A DNA stretch of 64,000 nt from Stentor roeselii. Lineage: Eukaryota > Ciliophora > Heterotrichea > Heterotrichida > Stentoridae. The notes below the pieces were generated by a model. It did not search any database, had not been told where the DNA came from, and saw only the letters and a program-made list of their open reading frames with translations. The DNA lies in assembly GCA_006503475.1 (NCBI GenBank), contig RSEH01000154.1, forward strand, positions 50,258-114,257, read 5' to 3'. A program made the position numbers and the translations under genes. This document shows, piece by piece, positions 21,188 to 30,631 of this stretch; position 1 is the stretch's first letter, and each line of letters opens with the position of its first letter.

Positions 21188-21410
21188 TTGACCTCTTTTT
21201 CATCTCATCTAAATTCATATCAAAGAAGTATCCTACAATCACCCTTAACCTCTTTTCCATCTCATCTAAATTCATATCAAAGAAATACCCTAAAATCACC
21301 CTTAACATCTTTCCATCTCATCTAAATTCATATCAAATAATTATCCTACAATCACCCTTAATCTCTTTCCATCTAATCTAAATTCATATCAAATAATTAT
21401 CCAAATCAAT
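21188..21410. repeat. ~57-bp tandem repeat, four copies
   Basis: Units built on CTCATCTAAATTCATATCAA followed by an A/T-rich half and caatcacccttaa. They lie between the DPH5 3' end and the start of the unknown 563-residue gene, so they occupy its upstream region. Copies diverge by a few bases each. Confidence 0.85.
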
Positions 21411-21427
21411 CCTAAATTCAACAATTT

Positions 21428-22243
21428 CTAACTTCTTTTTACATAAAACTCCATCATCATCCTTTCAACCTCATCCAATTCCCCAGGAATCACCAAGCTC
21501 TGCAAAGGTTCTCCACATTCATCTCCACCAGCAAACTCTTCCAACTTCCTAACTAAAATACAAGCATCTTTAGTTCCAGCTCTTAAAACCGCAAACACCT
21601 TCAAGTCACTTCCAAGAGCATTTCCCTGTAATTCCCTTTCAGCTTCTAAAATCTGTGCGGCAGCTTGATTGACTTTCATGAATCGAGGAGGTTGAAAGAC
21701 CATTCTTCCTCTTGCCAAGTCTTCATCACTTTGTTCCTTAACTTTAATATCAAGTAAGACAAGAGTATGAAGGCCTCTTGTCCTGTTCTTTGCAATTTTT
21801 TCATAAAAAGAGTAGGGTCTCCAGTTTTCAGTGAAAAAAGGAACTGAAACAGTTTCGCCAAATCTGTAAAGCTGAAGACCTGTAAGGCCAACTGCTGTAA
21901 AAATAGAAGCATTGTGAATTACCTCGACTTCCACTCCCAAGTCCTTCGCTCGAAGGAATAGGTCTGAGTGAGTTGTGGCTCCGAAGGGGTCGCCTACTAC
22001 TAAAAAACTGATTATTGAGGATTTTGCCTCTTCTAACATTGTGTCGCTGTTGGATTCTACGAAGATTCGGTCTGCTAGGATTAGCTCTTTACCGTATAAG
22101 GACTCTAGAGAGGTTTTAGATGTTGAGAGGATTGAGGTGTAGGACTCGAGATAGACTTTTGAACTCTTTTGGATTGTTTCGAGACCTTTTAATGTTATGT
22201 CTTTCTCGTCACCTAGACCGAGGCCGATGAAGAACAGGACCAT
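21428..22243 (-). CDS. DPH5: Diphthine methyl ester synthase
   Basis: 271 residues from the ATG at 22241-22243, which gives the family start MVLFFIGLGLGDEKDIT (Dph5 normally begins near MxYxIGLGLGDxKDIT); the open frame extends upstream without an ATG. Further hallmarks are a GDPFGATTHSDL motif, the SAM-binding glycine-rich strand, a VEVIHNASI element and FQPPRFMKVNQAAAQIL near the C-terminus. It methylates the modified histidine of elongation factor 2 during diphthamide synthesis, using S-adenosylmethionine. Length fits the family (~270-300). A conserved eukaryotic housekeeping enzyme; assignment is secure. Confidence 0.95.
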   Translation of the reverse strand: MVLFFIGLGLGDEKDITLKGLETIQKSSKVYLESYTSILSTSKTSLESLYGKELILADRIFVESNSDTMLEEAKSSIISFLVVGDPFGATTHSDLFLRAKDLGVEVEVIHNASIFTAVGLTGLQLYRFGETVSVPFFTENWRPYSFYEKIAKNRTRGLHTLVLLDIKVKEQSDEDLARGRMVFQPPRFMKVNQAAAQILEAERELQGNALGSDLKVFAVLRAGTKDACILVRKLEEFAGGDECGEPLQSLVIPGELDEVERMMMEFYVKRS

Positions 22244-22539
22244 TTTTATGGAGGATTGGATTTTTAGGGGATTTAAGACTGGTAAGCTCAAAAGTATATA
22301 TTTTATACTGTTGATATGGATTATAAATTTATTCTAGCAGAAAATATTTATTAATTTCTATATTGCTTATTCAGTATTCTACAATTAATTAAAATGTTTT
22401 GCTCAAAGTTGTTACTATATTTACAAGGTTAATTAAGAGAGGATTTTTATAAAATCTGCAACTAAAATATTTCCACTCTCACAAATCTCTTCTCACCCTC
22501 CAAAAAAAATCTAAAACCCTCACCCATAAAAAACTAAAA
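22244..22539. other. Divergent promoter region of DPH5 and PKG
   Basis: Starts of two genes face away from each other. The last ~90 bases before the PKG start are A+C rich on its sense strand, the leader pattern seen repeatedly in the window. No specific element identified. Confidence 0.4.
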
Positions 22540-25239
22540 ATGGGAACAGGCTGTTTAAAGCTTCAACCCCACCAAGAACCGTCTGAAAACACAATCTTCA
22601 CTCGTAGCCAGCCAAGTCGTTACGGCCGTTCCCAGCTCTACCGAAAGAACTTACTAAAAAACCGAAATTCCCATTCGAACCAATCCTTTTTCCTGGAAGG
22701 ATCCTCTGGAGAATGCATCTCAATTTCATCAAAAACTCAAGAAGATCTTCTTTCAATATCCAGAGCTTTAAACTCTCACTTTATCTTCAGCAGTATAAGC
22801 GAAGAAGACAAAGAAGTAATCGCGAATTCAATGCAATTATATTCATTTACATCAGGTTCCACGATATTTAAACAAGGAATGCCTTCGAAGTCCTTTTACG
22901 TGATTCGTTCAGGGTCAGTAGATGTATTAGTTGACGGTCACAAGGTAAACAAACTACAGGCCGGGGCAGGTTTCGGCGAATTGGCGTTGATCAGTTCTTC
23001 AAATCGTTCAACAACGATTCGATGTGCAGAGGCTTCATCGTTTTGGGTGATGCAAAGAGAGACTTTCAAGAAGTTGATGGAAGAAATGAGTACTGAAGCT
23101 TTTGAACAAAATCGCATGTTTCTTGATAGGATCCATCTTTTGTCTTCTTTGAATTCAGCCCAAAAAGATTTACTTGCTGCGAATATGGTTTCAGTTAAGT
23201 ACAAGCCGGGTCAACATATTATTCAAGAAGGTGATAAAGGAGAGGTCATGTTTATTATTAAGGAAGGAACTGTCGTGGTTACGAGAAAAGGACAGGAAAT
23301 TAACCAGTTGAAAGGAGGGTCGTTCTTTGGGGAACAAGCTCTTATTAGCAATACAACACGAAATGCGACTTGTACAGCAGAAACTGTTGTTTATTGTGTT
23401 TGTCTTAGTCGTGAAGTCATTCAACAGGTCCTGAAGTACTCTTTAAAAGAGATTATTCAAAGAAATTACATCGTCGAAGCACTTAATAAAAGTCTCACCC
23501 TTGGCCTGTTAAAAAACTCTCAAAAAGACGCTATTGTTAATGACCTTACTATTGTTGACTACCGTTCAGGAGATATCGTTATTGCCAAGGGAGACTCTTG
23601 TAAAAGAAAACTTTTTGTTATTATTTCAGGACGTATTCAAAATTCAAGAAATATTCATCTTTTCGCTGAAAAAGGATTTTGCATTGGAGATGAATTCATT
23701 GATGATAATAATGAAACTTGCTATGAAGATGATTTTATTGCTGGATGTGATATGCAGGTCGGTGAAATTACGAAGTATCAGCTGGAATTGACACTCGGTG
23801 GAAAGTATGAAGATATCGTCAGGGAAAACTCGGCTCTTGCTGTGCTTAGAAAGGTCTGGCTCTTTAATTTCGTTGATGATAAACTACTTAAAACTCTCAT
23901 TCCGAAGATCACAGTCGAAAAAGTTAAAAAATATGAAGTTGTACTTAAATCTGGAAAACAAAGTGAAAATGTTTATATTGTTAAAAAAGGGAAAATTGAT
24001 TATTTTTCAGATGGAAAGGTGAAGAAAAGTGTTACGAAATATGGGTTTTTTGGGGAAAGTAGCTTGTTGAAGGAAAAATTTACGCTTGGGTCTTTTGCTG
24101 CTGCGGAGGATTCACAGTTGTGGGTCGTTTCGCATCTGGATTTTGAACCACTTGTATGTGAAAAGATGATTGCGGAACTTAATGATAGGGAGTCTCAGGT
24201 TAATACTAGTATTACTTTGAATCATTCTATTCCTATTCAGTTGCTGGGTAAGGGTCTCTACTCCAAAGTATACCTGATGATGTCAGAGACCGGTCTCTAC
24301 TACGCATTAAAGACCTACGATTACAGCCTAATCGAAAAAATCCACATAAACCAGCAGATCCTAGTACTAATTACTTAGAACGAGCGAGACGTGTTATCTC
24401 GACTAGACCACCCATTCATAATGCGTTTCCTAAAAACCCAAAAAGATTCAAAACGTATTTACTTTTTCCTCGAGTTCATCCAAGGAGTGACTCTTGAATT
24501 CCTTCTCCAAACAGTTGGGATCCTGACAATAAAAGACTCAAGATTTTACATAGCCTGTTTAATAATCGTGCTTCAATATCTCCATGAACGTGATGTACTT
24601 TATAGAGACCTAAACCCCGAAAACATCATGATTGACAAAGACGGGTATGTCAAAGTTGTCGACTTTAACAGTGCAAAGGTCGTCACTGGCAAGTCTTACA
24701 CACTCGTCACTTGTCCTTATTATATCGCTCCTGAAGTCATCTGTGGAAAGGGTTACACAAAACTTTCGGAAGTTTGGAGTCTTGGCGTCTTGCTTTTTGA
24801 ATTTCTTTGTGGAAAAGTACCTTTTGGACAGAATCAAGAAGATCCTATTTCTATTTATGAAGAAGTACTTAAAGGGTGTATTGAGTTTCCTTCTGATATT
24901 CCTTATATCAGTGAAAATGCGAAGAATTTTATTGGGAATTTACTTCAGAGGTACCCGGAAAATAGACATTCGGGATCGGTTGAAAAGATGAAGGGTAACC
25001 CGTTTTTTATTGGGCTTGATTGGGAGGAAATTTCTAGGAAAATAGCGATTCCACCTTATAAGAGTGAAGAGATTGATCCTATTGATATACACAACAACAA
25101 CTTTGGTTTAGACCTCGACTTAGAAGAATTCATCGAAGGTTTATCCGACAGTGACGAAAGTTTACCTCCAATAGAAGACTTCGAAATATCCAAGTACGTA
25201 TCCCAAATCCCTCCAAACTGGGACTCCATCTTCGAGTAA
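22540..25239 (+). CDS. cGMP-dependent protein kinase with four cyclic-nucleotide domains
   Basis: Two exons joined across a 15-nt intron (24364-24378, gtactaattacttag, phase 0) give 894 residues. The N-terminus MGTGCLK fits N-myristoylation plus palmitoylation at Cys5. Four cyclic-nucleotide-binding domains follow: A ~80-200 (AGAGFGELALI.. NRSTT), B ~210-310 (FFGEQALI..TTRNAT), a degenerate C ~315-425 and D ~435-560 (FFGESSLL). The AGC kinase domain runs from ~570: G-loop GKGLYSKV, Lys in ALKTYD, catalytic YRDLNPENIM, APE in APEVI. The metal motif reads DFN instead of DFG and the activation segment CPYYIAPE. Four CNB domains match apicomplexan and ciliate PKG. The spliced junction QQIL-NERDVLSRLDHPF reproduces the kinase consensus, which confirms the intron. 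Confidence 0.93.
24364..24378 (+). other. 15-nt mini-intron in the kinase domain
   Basis: gtactaattacttag, A at position 10. Splicing yields QQILNERDVLSRLDHPF, the expected alpha-C helix region of an AGC kinase. Confidence 0.92.
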
Positions 25240-25278
25240 TATTTTCCACTGATATCTCTTTAAATATTCCTTATTATA

Positions 25279-26493
25279 TTATCTACACCTCGGTGCCATT
25301 TTATTCCCAGGTGACTCACTGGCATCTTTATCACTCTCACAAAAAAGTTTCCAAAACCTTAAAGTTTCATCAGCTCCAGCAGTGACAACAGTAGAATAAT
25401 CAGGACTAAGACACATATTCAAGATCCTTGCCGAATGTCCATAAAACTCAGTGACAGGTTCAAGTCCTTTCGCTTTCCACAAGCTGATCTGATTTTTGTT
25501 ATACCCATGAGCACTGACTACCTCCTTATCAAACCTGTTCCATTCAAGGGCAGACACTTGACTTCCAGTGTCCCTTGACAAGAGACAAGCACCAGTCGAA
25601 CAGTCCCAAAGCTTTATAGTCCTGTCAAGGCTTCCACCTCCTGAAGCAAGAAGATTTGTCTTCCAAGGGCACCAGGCAAGAGCTTTAACAGCAGCTTTAT
25701 GTTCTTTAAATTCAAGTAAAGGTTGAGTACTTGCCAAGTCCCAAAGACAGACTTTGTTGTCATTGGCCCCTGAAGCTAGAATAGTTCCTTCTGGGTTCCA
25801 TCTTAACCCGCAGACTTCTTGGGAATGAGAAGAATATTTCACGAAATAGTCTTTTATTCGTAAGTCGTGGTTTACTATTGATGAGTCGCGACTTCCTGAT
25901 GATAGGACTAAACCGTTCCAGGCAAGGGATGAGACTCGGTCTGAATGACTGGAAATTTTACGGATTTCTGACTTTTTTTCTATGTCGAGAAGATGGATGT
26001 TGTGGCTTGAGTCACCCACTGCTAGGCATTTACCGCCTTTCATCCAGCTAACGGATGTTATGATCTCGTTTCGGCTGTCTTTTAAAACTTCTACTGAACC
26101 GTCTTGACCGCTCCATAAGTAGAGCTTGCCTCGAAGAGCTACTGCTAATATGTTTGAATCGCTCCAGCTTAGAAGGTTTAAGTAATAATCTTCTACTATT
26201 TCAGGAGCATCTAAAATTTTATCAGCTTGTGTTGGAAAAACTCGAGTTTGTCCTGAATTTTGAATTTTAAGTGGAGAAGACTCATACCCAGGAGCAAGCA
26301 AAGACGATTCTTGTGTTTTAATTGATTTGAATATAAAACAATTTTCGCATGACTGATTCTTGTGAGGAGTTCCAAGGTCGAATCCAGGAACATACTCAAG
26401 TTTACGAGAGGACAGGAAACGACATGAAAAATTAGCATTTCTTGAATGATTTGTTGAATTCGGCGTATTTGAAGGAGTTTCGAGAGATTGCAT
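25279..26493 (-). CDS. Cdc20/Cdh1-type APC/C activator, WD40 propeller
   Basis: 404 residues from the ATG at 26491-26493; an earlier in-frame ATG at 26536-26538 would overlap the upstream stop codon as TAATG, so the later one is preferred. The core is seven WD40 blades with Cdc20-family signatures: KILDAPEIVEDYYLNLLSWS, AVALRGKLYLW, ITSVSWMKGGKCLAVGDSSH, SHSQEVCGLRWNPEG, LASGANDNKVCLWDL, HKAAVKALAWCPWKTNLLASGGGSLDR (in parts), ETLRFWKLF. It recruits substrates to the anaphase-promoting complex. A canonical C-box (DRYIP) is not obvious and the C-terminus ends in CR rather than IR, so APC/C docking may differ. Whether it is Cdc20 or Cdh1 cannot be decided by eye. Confidence 0.92.
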   Translation of the reverse strand: MQSLETPSNTPNSTNHSRNANFSCRFLSSRKLEYVPGFDLGTPHKNQSCENCFIFKSIKTQESSLLAPGYESSPLKIQNSGQTRVFPTQADKILDAPEIVEDYYLNLLSWSDSNILAVALRGKLYLWSGQDGSVEVLKDSRNEIITSVSWMKGGKCLAVGDSSHNIHLLDIEKKSEIRKISSHSDRVSSLAWNGLVLSSGSRDSSIVNHDLRIKDYFVKYSSHSQEVCGLRWNPEGTILASGANDNKVCLWDLASTQPLLEFKEHKAAVKALAWCPWKTNLLASGGGSLDRTIKLWDCSTGACLLSRDTGSQVSALEWNRFDKEVVSAHGYNKNQISLWKAKGLEPVTEFYGHSARILNMCLSPDYSTVVTAGADETLRFWKLFCESDKDASESPGNKMAPRCR

Positions 26494-26537
26494 TTTGAAT
26501 ATAAGGATATCGTTAGGATTAATGGAAGATAAAAACA

Positions 26538-28868
26538 TTAAGGTTTTGCATATATCAAATCAATATCATCTTCTAAGGCATTTCTTTTTGTTCTACGAGG
26601 ATTAAACGACTTACTCAATGTTTTATAAGCATCAGCTCTCGACGCTACCTGTTTCGTCAGTTCTGAAAGAATTTCCTTATTTTTTTCACTTTGACTTGAA
26701 AGTTCGTCTTCAATTTTCTGATTATTTATCTGAGCGGCTTCTAGTTCTTCCTGTGTTGACCGAAGGTCTTGCTTCAGTTTTTTTATAACTTTTTCCTGCT
26801 CGGCGTGGATTTCTTTGAAGTATTCAACTTCCTGACTGTGAAGATTCAATTTTTCAGTAAGAAGAGAAACTTCTTTTGAGTAGTTCTCCAGCTTTAAAAA
26901 ATTTGAATTCTCTAAATCTTGGATTTTTTCTTCAAATGATCTGACCTGCTCTGTTAAGTCTTCGGTTTTTTCCTTTTCTGTGATGAGGTCTTGACGGAGT
27001 TTCATGATTTCAGAACTTTCTTCGTCTTTTGCGGAAAGTTCTTGGATTAAACTTTCGTTTTCGTCGATGAGTTCTTGGATTTTTGATTGGAGTTTTAATG
27101 TTTCTTGGTCTTTTGAATCGATTTCTTTTTGGTATTCGTTGTTTTTTTCTTGGAGGTCTTCGAGTTTTTTTTCGAGTGAGGAGATTTTGTTTAGGTGAAT
27201 TGGAATTTCTTTGATTTCTTGGCTGAGGACTGAGTTGTGGTTTGCGATTCCTACTGAGTTGTATTTCAGATCATCCAACTCTGCTGTTTTCCGCTGAAGC
27301 TTCTGATGAAGTTCTTGAATTTCCTGTGACTTTCCATCTAACTCCTGCATTAATTCCTGCACTTTCTCTTCAAACCTACCTAATCCATTATCCCTTTCAG
27401 TCTGAGTTAAATATTGATCATTTTCCACATCTTCAACTCTCTTTCTCACCTTTTGAATCTCAAAATCTTTTCTTTCCACTTCAGTCTGCAAAGCTTCAAT
27501 AAAATCTTTCATCTGTTCATTTTCCAAAACAACATCCTGATACTCTCTCTTCACTTTTTCCTTTTCTCTAATAAGATCCTTTAAAATATCTTCAAGGTGT
27601 TCCTTCTGCCTAGTCTCTTCATGAAGTAAGCTCTGTAAATGATTTTGTTTAATTTTGCTTTGTTCAAGTTTATAACTCATCTCCTCCAATCCTCCAGCTC
27701 CTTTTTGCAATCTCTGAATTTCTTTTTTCATTTCTTCAAGTACTGGCAACAAGTCATTACTTTTCGATTTATTATGAACGACCTGACTTTTCGAGACTTC
27801 CATATCTTTTCCCAAAGCAATCACAAATCCCGAGCCACAAGCGACTTGAACGGCAGCTCGTCCTTGAAGGTCAATGACCGGAAAAGGCTGTGCTTTTGAC
27901 TCCTGGTCTCCAGTTCCAAGAGCTCCAGAGCTATTCGATCCCCATCCCCAGATATTTCCACTTCTATCAATAGCCATTCCAAATCCATTTCCAACATCCA
28001 AGTCATTAAACTTACTTGCACAGTTCATCTTACAAGGAACCAGCAACTCTCCAAAGATGCCCGATCCCCATACAAACAATTCCCCATTACTCGTAATTCC
28101 TGCAGAGTGCTGCCCTGCAGCGACTTTTACAACATTTTTACCTGCAAGTCCTTGAACCTTCAAAAAATTTGCAGAACTTTCTTTATTGCCAAGTCCAAGT
28201 TGACCGAAGCTATTTCCTCCAGTTGCGAAGACCTCTGCATTCCTGGCTAAGACTAAAGTATGAGAAACTCCACAAGCGACTTGTAAAACATTATTCAAGG
28301 AGTTGACTGCAGGGTACTTTTGATTGACGCGGTTTCCGATTCCCAGTTGACCTGCTTCATTAGCGCCCCAGAGGACGAGTTGTGCGTCTTCAGTGATCAC
28401 TGCCGTGTGACGTCCTCCGCAGGAAACTTTGCAGATGGAGTTGTTTAATGAGACTTTTTTAGGTAAAATTGAATTTTCACTCTCATTAATACCAAGGGCG
28501 CCGTAGGCGCCATTCCCCCAGGTGAAGACCACGCCACTTGCGGTGACTGCCGCAGTGTGAGACCCCCCGCAGCTTAAGTCGATTATTTGGTAATCGGCAA
28601 GAGACTCTACTATCAACGGACGCGAAGCGTACGTTAACGACTCGTTGTTTATACCTAGTTTACCTTGCTTGTTACTACCCATCATGTATACGTAACCGTT
28701 CGCTGCGATGAAACCTGAGTGCTCGTCACCGCATGAGATCTGCTTTATTAAGATGCAAAAACTACAGCATTTTGGACTTGTGTAACTTTTTCCGATTGAA
28801 CGGTCACCTACACCGAATTGTCCGCAGGTGTCGCTTCCCCAGTAGAAGACTTCTGTGAATTTTTCCAT
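26538..28868 (-). CDS. RCC1-repeat protein with long C-terminal coiled coil
   Basis: 776 residues, ATG at 28866-28868. Residues ~1-370 form about seven RCC1 blades (FYWGSDTCGQFGVGD, YMMGSNKQGKLGI, FTWGNGAYGALGI, VLWGANEAGQLGIG, FATGGNSFGQLGLG, FVWGSGIFGE, WGWGSNSSGALGTG). A heptad-rich coiled coil spans ~385-750 (e.g. LHQKLQRKTAELDDLK). RCC1 propellers act as GEFs or as scaffolds; with this coiled coil a scaffold or trafficking role is more likely than Ran-GEF. The Cdc20-like gene follows 44 nt downstream. Strand composition and synonymous codon choice switch abruptly near 27250 inside this exon. Confidence 0.92.
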   Translation of the reverse strand: MEKFTEVFYWGSDTCGQFGVGDRSIGKSYTSPKCCSFCILIKQISCGDEHSGFIAANGYVYMMGSNKQGKLGINNESLTYASRPLIVESLADYQIIDLSCGGSHTAAVTASGVVFTWGNGAYGALGINESENSILPKKVSLNNSICKVSCGGRHTAVITEDAQLVLWGANEAGQLGIGNRVNQKYPAVNSLNNVLQVACGVSHTLVLARNAEVFATGGNSFGQLGLGNKESSANFLKVQGLAGKNVVKVAAGQHSAGITSNGELFVWGSGIFGELLVPCKMNCASKFNDLDVGNGFGMAIDRSGNIWGWGSNSSGALGTGDQESKAQPFPVIDLQGRAAVQVACGSGFVIALGKDMEVSKSQVVHNKSKSNDLLPVLEEMKKEIQRLQKGAGGLEEMSYKLEQSKIKQNHLQSLLHEETRQKEHLEDILKDLIREKEKVKREYQDVVLENEQMKDFIEALQTEVERKDFEIQKVRKRVEDVENDQYLTQTERDNGLGRFEEKVQELMQELDGKSQEIQELHQKLQRKTAELDDLKYNSVGIANHNSVLSQEIKEIPIHLNKISSLEKKLEDLQEKNNEYQKEIDSKDQETLKLQSKIQELIDENESLIQELSAKDEESSEIMKLRQDLITEKEKTEDLTEQVRSFEEKIQDLENSNFLKLENYSKEVSLLTEKLNLHSQEVEYFKEIHAEQEKVIKKLKQDLRSTQEELEAAQINNQKIEDELSSQSEKNKEILSELTKQVASRADAYKTLSKSFNPRRTKRNALEDDIDLIYAKP

Positions 28869-29363
28869 GTTTATCCAATCTTTAGGCGTTGGGGTAAAGT
28901 TATTTGAATTTGGAAGGGGTTTGGGCTTTTTTTTAGATTTAAGGAGTTTTTGGGTTTTGATTGAAGGGGTTTGGGAATTGGGATTTTTTTATGATGATTA
29001 GGAAGGTGGAAGGTTTGATGATGATTTTATAGGTTTATGTAAGTAACGGATGTTTATTTGTCTTTAAATTATTGTTTAAATTGATGATCGTAGTGAAAGA
29101 AATCAGAAGTTTTAATAGAAGGATGAATTCATCGAGATGATAAAAGTTTAAAAAAATATCTAAGAAATCTCAATCCAAGCTTTTAAAGGAAAAATCCTTA
29201 ACACCTAAAGTAAAAACTTCATTTCTAATTCAAAATAATCCAACCTCTAAACCCATACTCTTCAAACACTCCAGAAATTCACCCATAAAAACTACTACTA
29301 CTAGAAAAACTCATCCTTTCCTTATAATCCTCAAGACTTTCCCAATATTTAACTATCTACTAA
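28869..29363. other. Spacer upstream of the RCC1 gene
   Basis: The first ~170 bases are T+G rich on + (A+C rich on the RCC1 sense strand). The rest is A+C rich on +, adjoining the 3' end of the next minus-strand gene. Nothing else seen. Confidence 0.45.
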
Positions 29364-29699
29364 TCAAGAATTTGGTGATCTTGGTTTCATTAACTTGGAC
29401 CCTATGACTAGAAGTCCATGTTGTTGAACATCAGCTTCAGTGAGAATTGTTGCAAAAGTCGGTTCTGGCTGGTCTCCTTCTTCCAATTTCGCGTAAAAAG
29501 CGTCGCCTTCAGGGGTATTGACCTGCACATCTTCTTTCTTCTTATAATGGACATTATTTATGTATTTGAACCTTCTTGCTGATTCAGCTTCTTTTCCTCC
29601 CCATATCCAGTAAGGATTCGCGAATGTTAATGAAAGAGGACCGATGAGGACTCCTATTATTCCACCCAATCTGACGTACCAAGGGAATTTGATTTTCAT
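29364..29699 (-). CDS. Small single-TM protein, possibly mitochondrial
   Basis: 111 residues, ATG at 29697-29699. One N-terminal hydrophobic helix (VRLGGIIGVLIGPLSLTFA, ~9-27) is followed by WIWGGKEAESARRFKYINN and a polar tail. The short basic N-terminus, one TM and charged tail resemble accessory subunits of respiratory complexes, but I see no diagnostic motif, so this is only a suggestion. Confidence 0.65.
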   Translation of the reverse strand: MKIKFPWYVRLGGIIGVLIGPLSLTFANPYWIWGGKEAESARRFKYINNVHYKKKEDVQVNTPEGDAFYAKLEEGDQPEPTFATILTEADVQQHGLLVIGSKLMKPRSPNS

Positions 29700-30631
29700 T
29701 TATATGTGAAGATTAAATGGCTTTCATTTTCTAGATTCAATCAAGTTGGGTGAAGGCTGTTTTCTTGATTTTTCTTTTTTCATTTGAATCAGATTAGTTT
29801 TCGTTCGACTTTGAGGTGATGAAGAAGAATTTTAAAGGATTGAGTTTTATGGAATGAATGTGGATTCTGAGATTTCTGAATTGACGGAAGGATTTTGATG
29901 GAAAATAATTGATTAAATTTGATATCATCTGTACATAAGAGATCTGCAACTCTTCTTCGACCTCAACAAGATCGACCAGTTTTAACAATTTCTTGCAAAA
30001 TAATCGAATATATTTTATATTCTTACAATAATTAAAATCCTGAACCAGGCTTATAAAGATAGTAATGTTAAAACTTGATCATCTTCACTTTTTTCACTCA
30101 ATCTTGATTAAAAGTTATTAATTCTTAGCAAATAAAAGATACTTTATATATTCAGTAAAAAATGTTTAATGCTATTCTGATACCAAATCAAAGAAATTTT
30201 CAAGAATTCTATATTCCTCGAATATGATCATCAAATCTGAGAACTGACATATTCCTCAGAAGATATCTCGAGTATTAAAATTTTACCCGATCATAGATTT
30301 TTATACCAAAAATCTAGAAAAATTATGCATGAAGATAACTCCTTTATTTGTTGTACTATTTCGATAATTTCTGTTATTTTTATACAAGTTCTTATATAAT
30401 TTTTGTAGATTATTTTGTCTGAAAGTATTTCAATCTTCGAAAAATTCTGAATAAAGTTATTGAAATGATGGCGTGAAGTTACTACTTTGTCAATTGAAAA
30501 TATTTATCTCTCTACCACACAAATTTTGATAAGTTTGATATAAGTTTAATAATAAAAAAAAATTTTAATGATTAAAGTCCATCATTCTAATTTCTCTATT
30601 ACTATTCAACTAAACATTTAATAAAAATTTC
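29700..30631. other. AT-rich divergent intergenic region
   Basis: About 930 bases between divergent genes, with stops in all frames apart from one 64-codon minus frame that lacks coding character. It presumably holds both promoters; no element identified. Confidence 0.5.

Noticed and set aside
29794-29988. 64-codon minus frame
   Set aside because: Begins without ATG in AT-rich spacer and has no protein-like features.
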